A stretch of DNA of 64,000 bases, from positions 186,001 to 250,000 of the forward strand of contig NZ_FNOT01000002.1 of assembly GCF_900107105.1 (NCBI RefSeq), given 5' to 3'. This document shows, in pieces, positions 26,099 to 34,690 of this stretch. This stretch comes from Geodermatophilus africanus (GTDB lineage Bacteria; Actinomycetota; Actinomycetes; Mycobacteriales; Geodermatophilaceae). The position numbers and the translations under genes are program-made. Below the pieces are notes generated by a model. The model was not told the origin of the DNA, did no database searches, and saw only the letters and a program-made list of their open reading frames with translations. Each line of letters opens with the position of its first letter. Position 1 is the stretch's first letter.

Positions 26099-26229
26099 CG
26101 GCGGACGGTAGCGCCGACGACGCGGGTGTCGGCAACTCCGGCGGGGTCGTCGTCGCCGTGTCCGCACGTTGCCCGTCCGCGCGGGGCGAGGAGGCGGTGG
26201 TGGCACCAGCAGCGGGAGAGGAGCACGAG

Positions 26230-26445
26230 GTGCGCACGACCCCAGGGGTGCTGGTCGGTGCCTCGCTGGCACTGGGACTGGGGCTGGTCGGCTGCCGGAC
26301 CGACGAGCGGGGGTCGAGGCGCCGTAGCTGCGCTGCGAAGAGCTGCGCCGGGCTCAGCCGCGGACCGCCAGCGCAGCTCGTACCACTCGTGATCGAGCGT
26401 GGGGTCCTCGTGGACCCCCCTTGCCCACTGCCTGGATCCGGTTGA
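26230..26445 (+). CDS. Possible small lipoprotein, doubtful
   Basis: 71 aa from the GTG at 26230 with GAGAGGAG upstream. The start (RTTPGVLVGASLALGLGLVGC) is a plausible lipoprotein signal with lipobox LVGC. The rest (CRTDERGSRRRSCAAK...) looks like random high-GC sequence, so this may be the 5' remnant of a longer lipoprotein gene. Confidence 0.35.
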   Translation: MRTTPGVLVGASLALGLGLVGCRTDERGSRRRSCAAKSCAGLSRGPPAQLVPLVIERGVLVDPPCPLPGSG

Positions 26446-26551
26446 GCCACGCGTAGGTGGCGTCACCCGGCCGACTCCTGAGCGTTCTGGCACCCCGCCG
26501 GACGATCAAGGCCTTCGGTCCCGGCTCCGGCGTCCGTGGCGCGACGGCGTG

Positions 26552-27016
26552 TCAGGCGCCCGTGCCCGGCATCGGGGGCAGTACGCCGGCCTTGGTCAGC
26601 CAGCCGAGCCAGTCGCCGAAGTGCCACGCCTCCGACACCTCGTCGCCGGACCAGTGCAGGACGTGTGCGCCCTCGCCGGTCGTGCGCTTCCCGGTGGCCT
26701 CGACCCCCGGCAGCAGCGGGGTCGTCCCGGAGAGGACGGCCTCGACGGTCCAGCGGTGCACCGAGGTGGCACCGTCGACGAGGTGCTCCTGCATCTGGAC
26801 GTGGATCTCCGTGAAGCCCGCGCGGAAGCTGTCGACGAAATCGCGGAACCCGTCCCGGCCCATGTCCGGGAACGGGGGCGCGTGGTAGGTGAGGTCCTTG
26901 CTGAAGATCTCGTCCACGGCCGCCAGCTCACCCTGCTCCCAGACGGCGACGAAGCGGGCCATCGCCTCGCGCGCCCGTTCCTTCGAGACCGAGGCCGGGC
27001 TCGTTGCCTGCGTCAT
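26552..27016 (-). CDS. SnoaL/NTF2-like protein
   Basis: 154 aa. ATG at 27016, preceded by GGAGGAG with ideal spacing. Sequence features such as ARFVAVWEQGELAAVDEIFS, LTYHAPPFPD, FRDFVDSFRAGFTEIHVQM and HRWTVEAV match SnoaL-type cone-fold proteins (polyketide cyclases and related). The catalytic role cannot be assigned; many are small-molecule binders. The 292 bases upstream (27017-27308) show no gene. Confidence 0.82.
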   Translation of the reverse strand: MTQATSPASVSKERAREAMARFVAVWEQGELAAVDEIFSKDLTYHAPPFPDMGRDGFRDFVDSFRAGFTEIHVQMQEHLVDGATSVHRWTVEAVLSGTTPLLPGVEATGKRTTGEGAHVLHWSGDEVSEAWHFGDWLGWLTKAGVLPPMPGTGA

Positions 27017-27308
27017 GGCACGACTCCTCCCAGGGGTTCCGTGACGCGTGCCATGCTCCTCCGCCCGGCGAGGAGGGCCAGGGGCGTGGGGCCCTCCCGG
27101 CCGGAGGCCGGGTCCTGCGGACGATGGACCCACGACTTCTCGGACGTCGATGGCGTCAGGCGCTCCACCCCAGGCCTCAGCGGAACCGCGTGGTGCCACA
27201 GCATGTGCCAGGGCTCCTGCCGCGCGGACCAGGTTGTGAACGACCAGGACGTCCTCTGGGCCCAGACCGACTCGAGTCCGGCCAGTGCCCAGTCGTGTGC
27301 CTCGGCGG

Positions 27309-27476
27309 TCAGGCGACCAGCCGGGATGCGCGAGCCCGCGCCGCAGAGGCCCCGGCGAACGTCATTCGGACGGTCGCCACGCTCTCGGCCTGGCGGAAGA
27401 CCCTGAGGGCGACCTCGGACCCAGATTTCTCGACGAGCCATGGCACCACCGCTGACGTGTCGAAGTACGCGATCAC
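27309..27476 (-). pseudogene. Truncated VapC-like PIN toxin
   Basis: 55 aa only: VIAYFDTSAVVPWLVEKSG is a normal PIN N-terminus with the first catalytic Asp, but a stop comes after ASRLVA and the remaining two thirds, including the other acidic residues, is missing. The GTG overlaps the intact antitoxin stop (27473-27476). The toxin must be inactive. Confidence 0.75.
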
Positions 27477-27751
27477 CTGCGCTGCTCGGCGACCAGGTCG
27501 CTGACCGTAGGGGAAGCCTCGACGGGTCGGGGCGCCGAGCGCTTGCGCTGGCGGGCCGGCCGGACGAGCCCCTCGGCGATCAGCCGTTCCAACGGGCTGG
27601 GCTCGTCGACCGGGACGATCCGGGCGACCGGGCGGCCCTGGTCGGTCACCGTGACGGTGCGCCCGGCGCGCGCCTCGGCCAGGAACCGGCTCAGCCCGTC
27701 GCGCAGCTCCCGGATGCGCACTGGGTCCACTCCGACCTGTCTTGTGGCCAC
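27473..27751 (-). CDS. Phd/YefM-family antitoxin, orphaned by toxin truncation
   Basis: 92 aa. VRIRELRDGLSRFLAEARAG and VTVTDQGRPVARIVPVDEPS are the Phd/YefM N-terminal DNA-binding fold; the C-terminal tail should bind a PIN toxin. Its partner downstream is broken. It may persist as an autoregulated repressor or as an anti-addiction factor. Confidence 0.82.
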   Translation of the reverse strand: MATRQVGVDPVRIRELRDGLSRFLAEARAGRTVTVTDQGRPVARIVPVDEPSPLERLIAEGLVRPARQRKRSAPRPVEASPTVSDLVAEQRR

Positions 27752-27839
27752 ATGAAGTACGTAGCCACAATCGCATCTTGCCGCGCTGCCGGTGAAGCTC
27801 TCGTTCGACCGGTCGAGCCAGGCGTGGAGGTCCCCCGGA

Positions 27840-28247
27840 TCACCTCCCGCGCTGCAACCAGCTCGCGACCTGCCGGACGAAGTCCGTCAGATCCCGATGC
27901 GCCACGGGCACGGCTGCGGCGACGATCGAGAGGTCAGCACGGGTGTACTCGTCTACCAGGATGTTGCGCAGCCCGACGGCGGCCACCAGGGAAGTGGCTA
28001 GATCCGTGCCGATCAGGCCGTGCTCGGCCGCAGCGCGGACGGCGTCGCGGTACGTCATGGGAACCGTCGTCGTCTCGGCGGCCAGCACGTGGCTGCACAC
28101 CGCCACCATCAGGTCGACGGCCTGGGTGAGGGCTCGTTCCACCGCCAGGCGGAGGAGCACGTCCTCTGCGAGCCGGGCGCCGTCGATCTCCCCGACGAGG
28201 CGCAGCGCGCTGCCCAGCTCGTCGAGGGACCGGAGCTTGGCCTGCAC
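27840..28247 (-). CDS. hepT: HepT-like (DUF86) toxin with altered active site
   Basis: 135 aa, all-helical. The family's catalytic R-X4-6-H-X-Y motif reads R-N-I-L-V-D-E-Y, so the His is replaced by Asp. HepT is an RNase silenced when its MntA partner adds AMP groups to the motif Tyr, which is kept here. The protein may therefore be catalytically weakened. GTG start 27 bases after the mntA stop, in the same operon. Confidence 0.82.
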   Translation of the reverse strand: MQAKLRSLDELGSALRLVGEIDGARLAEDVLLRLAVERALTQAVDLMVAVCSHVLAAETTTVPMTYRDAVRAAAEHGLIGTDLATSLVAAVGLRNILVDEYTRADLSIVAAAVPVAHRDLTDFVRQVASWLQRGR

Positions 28248-28274
28248 CGAGGCGGGGTCGACCGGGCCGGGGCG

Positions 28275-28682
28275 TCACGAGGTCGCCATCCGCTGCAGGT
28301 CCAGGTCGCGCAGCCACGCCGTCTCGTAGAACGCGAGGGCCGCAGCCATCTGTGTCCGGGCGAAGAGGCCGGCCGATGCCTCGTACAGCGGTTGCGCGCC
28401 GACCAGTCCGGAGAACCGTGCCGTAGGTGAGGCGTCGTCGAGGACCAGCACGTCGACGGCGTCACTGGCGGTCAGGTCGGCGAGCTCCCCGACCAGCGCC
28501 AGCAGATCGTGCGTCCCTGCGGAGAGGGACACGGCGACATCGAGGTCACGGGCTCTCTCCGGGGTGCGGACAGCGCTGCCGAAGACGGTGATCAGCGCGA
28601 CGCCGTGCCGACGTGCCAGATCGTCGAGCCGGCCGTCGTCGGCGGCGGCGCGCAGCCGGTCGAGCGAATCGGCGACGGACAC
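28275..28682 (-). CDS. mntA: MntA-type nucleotidyltransferase antitoxin
   Basis: 135 aa minimal nucleotidyltransferase with GSAVRTPERARDLDVAVS, i.e. the GSX10DXD motif. Members AMPylate the HepT Tyr. Leaderless GTG: on the minus strand TACCCT (28694-28689), then six bases, then the start. It is followed by hepT, the usual gene order. Confidence 0.87.
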   Translation of the reverse strand: MSVADSLDRLRAAADDGRLDDLARRHGVALITVFGSAVRTPERARDLDVAVSLSAGTHDLLALVGELADLTASDAVDVLVLDDASPTARFSGLVGAQPLYEASAGLFARTQMAAALAFYETAWLRDLDLQRMATS

Positions 28683-28770
28683 GGCCCGAGGGTACGAGAC
28701 GGTACGTCACCGGGATCCCTGATCACCGCCTACGGCAGTGCCGCGCCCGAGCGTCGCTGACCCGGTTGCC

Positions 28771-29052
28771 TCACCTGGACCGGGCCACCGCCTGCCGCGC
28801 CCACGACGCCTGCCGCTTCCCTTGCTTGTAGGCGGCCGGCAGACACCGCGCGCACGGTCGGTGGCCGGCCGTGACGGCCGTGGCCTCATCGGCGAAGAAG
28901 ACGCGGTGCGGGACATGGTGACCTGCGGCGATGTGCCGACGAGCCGAGGGACAGTCGAGTCGCCCGTAGATCCGCATGGGTGTGTATCCGCCGAACGTCC
29001 CGGGAGTCGGAGACCGGTACGGAGCGCCGTCCCCACCGAGCATTGTGTACAC
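28771..29052 (-). CDS. Ada metal-binding-domain-like protein
   Basis: 93 aa. RIYGRLDCPSARRHI and HRVFFADEATAVTAGHRPCARCL match the N-terminal Ada zinc domain (Cys ligands in DCPS and CARC). No methyltransferase or AraC domain is attached, a stand-alone form frequent in actinobacteria. The initiating GTG (29052) or an ATG at 29043 are both possible. Possibly a metal-dependent methyl-phosphotriester sensor or simply a zinc protein. Confidence 0.75.
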   Translation of the reverse strand: MYTMLGGDGAPYRSPTPGTFGGYTPMRIYGRLDCPSARRHIAAGHHVPHRVFFADEATAVTAGHRPCARCLPAAYKQGKRQASWARQAVARSR

Positions 29053-29189
29053 AGGGTGATTCTGCGACTACTCGGTGTCCGCTCGGATAGGTGCTGCAAC
29101 GCGGCGTGTCGCCCCCGCGCTGCCGGCCCGGCCGCCCTGCCACCCGTACCGGACCACTCGTACAACTCGAACTGCACCGAGCAGTCGGA

Positions 29190-30734
29190 TCAGTGGACGG
29201 CGCGCTCCTGGCCGGCCCAGTAGGGCTCGCGCAGCGCCCGCTTGAGCACCTTGCCGGCCGCGGAGACCGGCAGTGCGTCGACGACGTCCATGGACCTCGG
29301 CAGCTTGTAGCCGGCGAGCCGGTCGGCGCAGAAGGCGCGCAGCTCCTCGAGGGTCACGGTGGCGCCGGCCGCCGGGACGACGACGGCGTGCACCCGCTCG
29401 CCCCAGGTCCCGTCGGGGACGCCGATGACCGCGCAGGTCGCCACCGCCGGGTGCTGGGCGAGCACGCCCTCCACCTCGATCGAGTACACGTTCTCGCCGC
29501 CGGAGATGATCATGTCCTTGAGGCGGTCGGTGAGGTACACGTAGCCCTCGTCGTCCATCCGGCCCGCGTCGCCGGTGTGCATCCAGCCGCCGCGCAGCCC
29601 CTCCGCCGTCTCCTGGGGCCGGTCCCAGTAGCCGAGCATCACGGAGCCGCCGCGGACGACGATCTCGCCGACCTCGCCGCGGGGCAGCTCGACGTCGTCC
29701 GGGCCGACGACGCGCACCTCGGCGTGCGGCGCGGCGCGGCCGACGGAGCGCCGGTGCCGCGGGTCCTCGTGGTCGTCCGCCGTGAGGAGGGTGGCCACGG
29801 GAGCGAGTTCGGTCATGCCGTAGGCCTGCAGGAAGCGGGCGTTGGGCAGCGCCTTCACCGCCCGGCCGAGCAGGGCGTCGGACATGGGGGAGGCCCCGTA
29901 CATCACCCGCCGGACGCTGGTCAGGTCGAACTCGTCGACCCGGGGATGGTCGACCACGAGCTGGATCATCGTGGGGACCAGCAGCACGTCGGTGATGCCG
30001 TGCTCCTGGACGGCGGTCAGCACGGCGACCGGGTCGAACACCGGGATCATCACCTGCGTGCCGCCGAGCACGCCGCCGGTGACCCAGGTCGAGAAGGCGG
30101 CGAGGTGGAACATCGGCGCGGCGTGCAGGAGCAGGCCGCCGGGCGGGACGTGGTCGGTGGCCAGCGCGCCCATCGCCGACGTCAGCAGGTTGTCGTGGCT
30201 GAGCATCACGCCCTTGGACCGGCCGGTGGTGCCGCCGGTGTAGAAGACGCCGGCGAGCCGGTCGCCGCCGTGGCGGACGTCCTCGACCGGGTCGTGCGCC
30301 GCCACCAGCTGCTCGAAGGCGAGCGTGCCGTCGGGAGTTGGGCCGTCGCCGGCGTGGACGACGTGCTGCAGCCGGCCGTGCGCCGTCCGGATGCCGTCGA
30401 CGCAGGCCGCGAAGACGTCGTCGACGACGAGGACACGGGCGTCGACCTCGGCGAGCGAGTCGGCGATCTCCGGGACGCTCCACCGGATGTTGACCGGGAC
30501 GACGGCGCCACCGGCCCACAGCGTCGCGGCGAGGAACTCGTGATAGCGGTCGGAGTTGAGGGACAGGATGGCCGCGCGCTCGCCGTCGCGGACGCCGAGC
30601 TGCTGGAGCGCGGCGGCGAGCCGGGCGATGCGGTCGACCGACTCGGCGTGGGTCCGGGTGCGGCCGGCGCAGACGGTGGCGGTCTCGTCCGGGCGTTGCT
30701 GGACGTGGCGGTGCAGGCCCTGGGTGAGGTACAC
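29190..30734 (-). CDS. Acyl-CoA synthetase (AMP-forming), FadD-like
   Basis: 514 aa. ANL superfamily: the P-loop-like GVFYTGGTTGRSKGVMLSH, the adenylate-binding QAYGMTE, TGDAGRMDDEGYVYLTDRLKDMI and C-terminal Lys region SAAGKVLKRALR. It activates a carboxylic acid as an acyl adenylate and then forms the CoA thioester. GTG start after GGGAGG. The PHA depolymerase gene lies in the same orientation, with a lipoprotein gene between. Chain-length preference cannot be told. Confidence 0.92.
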   Translation of the reverse strand: MYLTQGLHRHVQQRPDETATVCAGRTRTHAESVDRIARLAAALQQLGVRDGERAAILSLNSDRYHEFLAATLWAGGAVVPVNIRWSVPEIADSLAEVDARVLVVDDVFAACVDGIRTAHGRLQHVVHAGDGPTPDGTLAFEQLVAAHDPVEDVRHGGDRLAGVFYTGGTTGRSKGVMLSHDNLLTSAMGALATDHVPPGGLLLHAAPMFHLAAFSTWVTGGVLGGTQVMIPVFDPVAVLTAVQEHGITDVLLVPTMIQLVVDHPRVDEFDLTSVRRVMYGASPMSDALLGRAVKALPNARFLQAYGMTELAPVATLLTADDHEDPRHRRSVGRAAPHAEVRVVGPDDVELPRGEVGEIVVRGGSVMLGYWDRPQETAEGLRGGWMHTGDAGRMDDEGYVYLTDRLKDMIISGGENVYSIEVEGVLAQHPAVATCAVIGVPDGTWGERVHAVVVPAAGATVTLEELRAFCADRLAGYKLPRSMDVVDALPVSAAGKVLKRALREPYWAGQERAVH

Positions 30735-30831
30735 GGCGACCTCCCGATCCGGGTGGGGTCCGGATCGTGGCTCCTACGGTGCCCGCGTCGCCAGGGGCGG
30801 ACGGCCCGGAGGCTCCGGGGGACCGCCCGGC

Positions 30832-31836
30832 TCACCCGACGACGAAGGCGGTGGTCGTCGGCCCCTCGGCGTCGATGCAGGAGCCGATGACGGTCAGGGT
30901 GCTGCCGTCGGCGGAGCGGACGATCGCGCCGAAGGCGCCGGCGCCGCCGCACAGTCCGACGACCGCGGTGCGTTCGCCGGTGTCGAGGTCGACCGCGGTC
31001 AGCTCGGCGGGCTGGTACGAGGCGGACAGGACCACGTAGCCGGCGCGGCCGTCGACGGCGAGGTCGAGGGCGGTGTCGTCGGTGCCCGTCAGGTCGGCCA
31101 CGGTCCGGACCCGGCCGTCGGCGACGGTGACGAGCCGCCCGTCCTCCTGCGCCGCGCCGACGTAGGCGGCGACGACCACGGTGCCGTCGGCGGTCACCTG
31201 CAGCGCGGTCGGCGTGCTGACGCGCTCCGGGACGACCACGACCGGGTCGCCGACCACCCGCAGGTCGGGACCCAGGCGGAGGAGGACGACGCCGTCGTCG
31301 GGGGAGTCGGCCAGGGCGGAGAGGCCGCCGTCCGGTGCCGGGGCGAGGTGCGTGACCGGAGCGGGCGCATCGGCGGTGGCGCGGACGGCGCCGGTGCCGA
31401 CGTCGACGGTGACCAGACGGGTCTCGCGGGCGAGGTGGAGCGTCTCCCCGACGAGGAGGACGGCGGTGGGAGGTCCGCCCAGGGGCAGCGGGAGGACGTC
31501 GCCGCCGGCCCGCGTCAGCGCGGCGCCGACCACGAGCGGCGTGCCGTCGTCGCTGATGACGAGCTCGCTGCCCGGCTCGACGGCCGGCACGGCGGTCGCG
31601 GCGCGGTCGTCCAGGTCGACCAGCCAGCTCTGCGGGGCACCGGCCGCGCCGACCAGGGCCATGGGCGGGCCCACGGGGCTCGGCGCGAGGTCGTGGACGA
31701 CGACGTCCGTGCCGACGGCGGCGTCGAGGTCCACGGTGGCCAGGACCGTCCGGTACGGGGGAGGGGCGGGGTCGTCCCTGCCGGTGCAGGCGGCCGCGAG
31801 CAGGACGGCGAGGACCGTAGCGGCGGTGCGGGACAT
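30832..31836 (-). CDS. Lipoprotein with beta-propeller-like repeats (paralogue of 13696-14814)
   Basis: 334 aa. Lipobox LLAAAC, then the repeated pattern seen in its paralogue: VDLDAAVGTDVVVHDLA, LQVTADGTVVVAAYV and the closing VIGSCIDAEGPTTTAFVVG. The two genes share organisation from end to end, so they came from a duplication. Extracytoplasmic. Role unknown. Confidence 0.8.
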   Translation of the reverse strand: MSRTAATVLAVLLAAACTGRDDPAPPPYRTVLATVDLDAAVGTDVVVHDLAPSPVGPPMALVGAAGAPQSWLVDLDDRAATAVPAVEPGSELVISDDGTPLVVGAALTRAGGDVLPLPLGGPPTAVLLVGETLHLARETRLVTVDVGTGAVRATADAPAPVTHLAPAPDGGLSALADSPDDGVVLLRLGPDLRVVGDPVVVVPERVSTPTALQVTADGTVVVAAYVGAAQEDGRLVTVADGRVRTVADLTGTDDTALDLAVDGRAGYVVLSASYQPAELTAVDLDTGERTAVVGLCGGAGAFGAIVRSADGSTLTVIGSCIDAEGPTTTAFVVG

Positions 31837-31908
31837 GGCGTCTCCCGGGCCGGGAGGCGAGGGTCCCGCCCGGAGGGCTCAGGGGACAAGCGGGCGGTCG
31901 GCAGCGCC

Positions 31909-31940
31909 AGGGGCGGACGGCTCCGTGGCCGCCCGCCCCT
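31909..31940 (-). terminator. Hairpin after phaZ
   Basis: AGGGGCGG (31909-31916) pairs with CCGCCCCT's complement at 31933-31940; after one mismatch the stem continues to 31920/31929. It sits just past the stop of phaZ (31946) on the minus strand, fitting its terminator. Confidence 0.6.
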
Positions 31941-31945
31941 TCGCG

Positions 31946-33190
31946 TCAGCCGAGGGACGTCGCCGGCTCCCGGTCGCGCGAGGCGGCGATGAACTCCCGG
32001 ACGACGGGGTAGACCTCGGCCTCCCAGCGGGACCCGCTGAAGACGCCGTAGTGGCCCACCTTCTCCTGCAGGTGGTGGCGCTTGCGCTCCTCCGGGATGC
32101 CGGTGCACAGCCGGTGGGCCGCCTCGGTCTGGCCGGGGGAGCAGATGTCGTCGTTCGCGCCCTCGACGGTGAGCAGCGCGGTGTGCCGGATGGCGCCGGG
32201 GTCGACGCGGCGTCCCCGCCAGGTGAAGCGGCCCTGGGGGAGCTCGTGCTGCTGGAAGATGCGGCCGACGGTCTCCAGGTAGAACTCGGCCGGGACGTCC
32301 ATGACCGCGCCGTACTCGTCGTAGAAGGCGCGGGTGGTGGCGGCGCGGGCCGCGTTGCCGGTGACCAGGTCGCGGTACAGCCGCGCGTGCGCGGTGAGGT
32401 GCCGCCGGGGGTTCATCGACATGAAGGCGGTCAGCTGGACGACGCCGGGGTAGACCCGCCGTCCGGCGCCCGCGTACCGCGCCGGCACGGTGTCGACGAC
32501 CCGGCGCTCGAACCAGGAGAGCGGCTTGGCGGTGGCCGACGTGTTGACCCGGTTGGGGTTGACGCGGGTGTCGATCGGGCCGGCCATGAGGGTCACGCTG
32601 GCGGGCTGGGCCGGGTCGTCGTCCTCCGCGAGCAGCGCGACGGCGGCGAGCACGGGGACAGCGGGCTGGCAGACGGCGACGACGTGCGTGTCGGGGCCGA
32701 GGTGGCGCAGCGCGTGCATGACGTGCTCGATGTACTGGTCGAGCCCGAAGGGCCCGTGCGAGGCGGGGATGTCGCGGGCGTTGTGCCAGTCGATGACGTA
32801 GACGTCGTGGTCGGACAGCAGCGTCTTGATCGTCGGCCGGATGAGCGTCGTGAAGTGGCCGGACATCGGGCCGACGACGAGCACGCGGGGCTGGCCGGTC
32901 ACCGAGGGCTTGGCGAAGTGCAGCAGGGTGCCGAAGGGTGTCCTGAGGGCCTGGCGCTCGTAGACGTCCGCCTCGCGGTCGCCGACCGGCACGGTGGTGA
33001 TGCCGAAGGCGGGGCGGTGGTGGGTGGGACGCGCGTTGGCGAGGATGTCGCAGGCGGCCACCATGTGACGGACGGCCGGGGTCCGGCCCAGCGGGGCCGG
33101 CAGGCCCTGCAGCGCGCGGGCGGTCCACTCGGACGCCGCGACGAGGGGCGCTCCCATCCGACGGTTCATCTCGTAAGCGCTGTAGAGCAT
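31946..33190 (-). CDS. phaZ: Intracellular polyhydroxyalkanoate depolymerase
   Basis: 414 aa from the ATG at 33190, giving the family start MLYSAYEMNRRM. The nucleophile is Cys in VAVCQPAVPV (C174), as in intracellular PhaZ; the Asp is in GANDDICS and the His in KVGHYGVFSG. It mobilises stored PHB granules to 3-hydroxybutyrate in the cytoplasm. No PHA synthase is in the window. The upstream acyl-CoA ligase could activate products, which is inference. Confidence 0.92.
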   Translation of the reverse strand: MLYSAYEMNRRMGAPLVAASEWTARALQGLPAPLGRTPAVRHMVAACDILANARPTHHRPAFGITTVPVGDREADVYERQALRTPFGTLLHFAKPSVTGQPRVLVVGPMSGHFTTLIRPTIKTLLSDHDVYVIDWHNARDIPASHGPFGLDQYIEHVMHALRHLGPDTHVVAVCQPAVPVLAAVALLAEDDDPAQPASVTLMAGPIDTRVNPNRVNTSATAKPLSWFERRVVDTVPARYAGAGRRVYPGVVQLTAFMSMNPRRHLTAHARLYRDLVTGNAARAATTRAFYDEYGAVMDVPAEFYLETVGRIFQQHELPQGRFTWRGRRVDPGAIRHTALLTVEGANDDICSPGQTEAAHRLCTGIPEERKRHHLQEKVGHYGVFSGSRWEAEVYPVVREFIAASRDREPATSLG

Positions 33191-33382
33191 CGGCCTGCCT
33201 GTCACTGGGTTGCGTCTGTCAAGTGACTTAGGTCACCGGTCGAGAAGGTTAACCCCTGTGAACGACGGTGGCGCGGCGACCCTCGGATGGGGGCGCGGCA
33301 CGCGGCTCTTCGTGACACCGGCGCCCCTCGTGCACCAGTGACCACTCCAGCTCCGGACGTCGTGGACCTGCCCCGTCGCAGA

Positions 33383-33414
33383 AGCGCCCCGGCGACCACG
33401 GTCGCCGGGGCGCT
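33383..33414 (-). terminator. Hairpin downstream of the second ABM-type gene
   Basis: AGCGCCCCGGCGAC (33383-33396) pairs perfectly with GTCGCCGGGGCGCT (33401-33414), a 14-bp stem with a 4-base loop, 12 bases after the stop at 33426 on the minus strand. The rest of 33191-33425 shows nothing further. Confidence 0.7.
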
Positions 33415-33425
33415 GCGTCTCGGGC

Positions 33426-34049
33426 TCAGACGGACTCGGGGACGTGCAGGTGGGCGAGGACGAGGTCCATCTCGGCGACGTCGACGATCCTGGCGCCCAT
33501 GGCCTGCGCGAACTGCTCGCGCAGGGTCCTCGCTTCCTTCCGGTCCCTTGCGACCCAGTTGCGGTCCTCGAAGCTGGTGACGCTGGCGGTCCGGCCGAGG
33601 CGCCGGTCGACCAGCATGCTGACGCTGCAGAATCCGGGCAGCTCTTGGAGCTTGGGCAGCAGGTTGTGCCGGTAGGCGTTGAGCAGGTCGTCGAGGTGGT
33701 TGGGGGCGATGCGGGCCCAGGTGACCTGCGCGCCGGCGCCGTCCCCGGCGGGGCGCTCCCGGTGCAGGACGGCGACCTCCCACTCCCGGATGTCGGCGTG
33801 CTCGCCGCCGAGGGTGTGCATGAGGCGGTGCTGGACGGTGCGGTCCTCGTGGGCGGTGGCGCGCATGGCCTGCTCGTCGACCCAGGAGGTCGCGACGATG
33901 CAGCGGCCGCTCTCGCGGTCGGCGAGCAGGGACAGGCCGACGCAGCCGTCGGTCTGCTTCACCGACGGCATCACCTCGTCGCGGACGTAGGCGATGCCGG
34001 CGTCGAGGTTGCTGAGGTTGCCGCGGATGCTGGTGGATCGGGCGTACAT
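33426..34049 (-). CDS. Double ABM-domain protein (paralogue of 16630-17250)
   Basis: 207 aa starting MYARSTSIRG. Duplicated dimeric alpha-beta barrel halves: GIAYVRDEVMPSVKQTDGCVG with TSWVDEQAMRA, and LPKLQELPGFCSVSMLVDR with TSFEDRNWVARD. It is co-linear with the gene at 16.6-17.3 kb, including the VAEMDLVLAHLHVPE end. Ligand and reaction unknown. Confidence 0.82.
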   Translation of the reverse strand: MYARSTSIRGNLSNLDAGIAYVRDEVMPSVKQTDGCVGLSLLADRESGRCIVATSWVDEQAMRATAHEDRTVQHRLMHTLGGEHADIREWEVAVLHRERPAGDGAGAQVTWARIAPNHLDDLLNAYRHNLLPKLQELPGFCSVSMLVDRRLGRTASVTSFEDRNWVARDRKEARTLREQFAQAMGARIVDVAEMDLVLAHLHVPESV

Positions 34050-34650
34050 GCCACCTCCGTTCGGGCGGCGCCCCGGCGGCATCGCCACGAGGGCACCTTT
34101 TCGCCCGCAGGTCGACAGGGCAACCGCTTGTGGCTGCCGCTGGCGGGGTCAGTCCACAAGCCGCTCGAGAACCGCTAGGTCTCGGAATCAGTAGGTGCAC
34201 GTCAACGCCGCACAGGCGGGGTCAGCCGCATCTGGTTGGCGCAAGCGGAGCCGGTCCAGGCCCCGCCCTCTGCCGGTCTCGGCAAAGTCATACGCGTCGT
34301 ACAGTGGGTCACTGAACGACGTTCAGACGGCACAGCGGCCCGTGACTACCGGTCGCTGACGGAGCCTGCTACGTCCGCAGGACAACCCGTACCCAACGCA
34401 GTTGGTGCGATCGCGCACATGAGTAGGCGTGCGTACGCACTGTTGGGCAGCAGGCAGATCCTGGCCATTGGAAGCTTGGACCCATGTACGGAGAGGCGGT
34501 GGGTTGAGCCGGCCGCTTCGCCGGCGCAGACGTCGAGATTGTCATTGGCCGGGGCGATGCTCGGGAGGTGCGAGTCGGGCGTGGCGATGTCGTTGTGAAC
34601 CTCGGGATCAAGAGCCGTGTACCTGGCGGGTCGCTCGACACCTACAGTAT
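34050..34650. other. Non-coding left flank of the restriction-modification island
   Basis: 601 bases with no convincing gene, over which base composition falls from host-like to clearly AT-richer. A 15-bp palindrome CTGAACG-A-CGTTCAG lies at 34312-34326 and looks like an operator. TACAGT (34643-34648), just before the large palindrome, is the best -10 candidate for the island operon. No att repeat or tRNA fragment was seen. Confidence 0.5.
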
Positions 34651-34672
34651 TGTCGACGCAATTGCGTCGACA
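34651..34672. promoter_or_regulatory. 22-bp perfect palindrome with two GTCGAC sites, likely operator of the RM operon
   Basis: TGTCGACGCAA (34651-34661) is the exact complement of TTGCGTCGACA (34662-34672). Each arm contains GTCGAC (34652-34657 and 34666-34671); a third site is at 34701-34706. GTCGAC is the known target of XamI, the family to which the restriction gene of this operon belongs. The palindrome follows TACAGT directly. It could bind the HARE-HTH protein, or act as a methylation-sensitive switch. Confidence 0.65.
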
Positions 34673-34690
34673 TCAGTCTGGGGGTTGGTC

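Noticed and set aside
34312..34326. 15-bp palindrome as the RM operator
   Set aside because: It lies more than 320 bases before the RM genes and has no gene next to it; kept only as a minor note in the left-flank entry.
34568..34690. Upstream extension of the HARE-HTH gene
   Set aside because: The extension would translate the 22-bp palindrome and has no domain likeness; promoter-like TACAGT and the palindrome make it more likely to be regulatory DNA.
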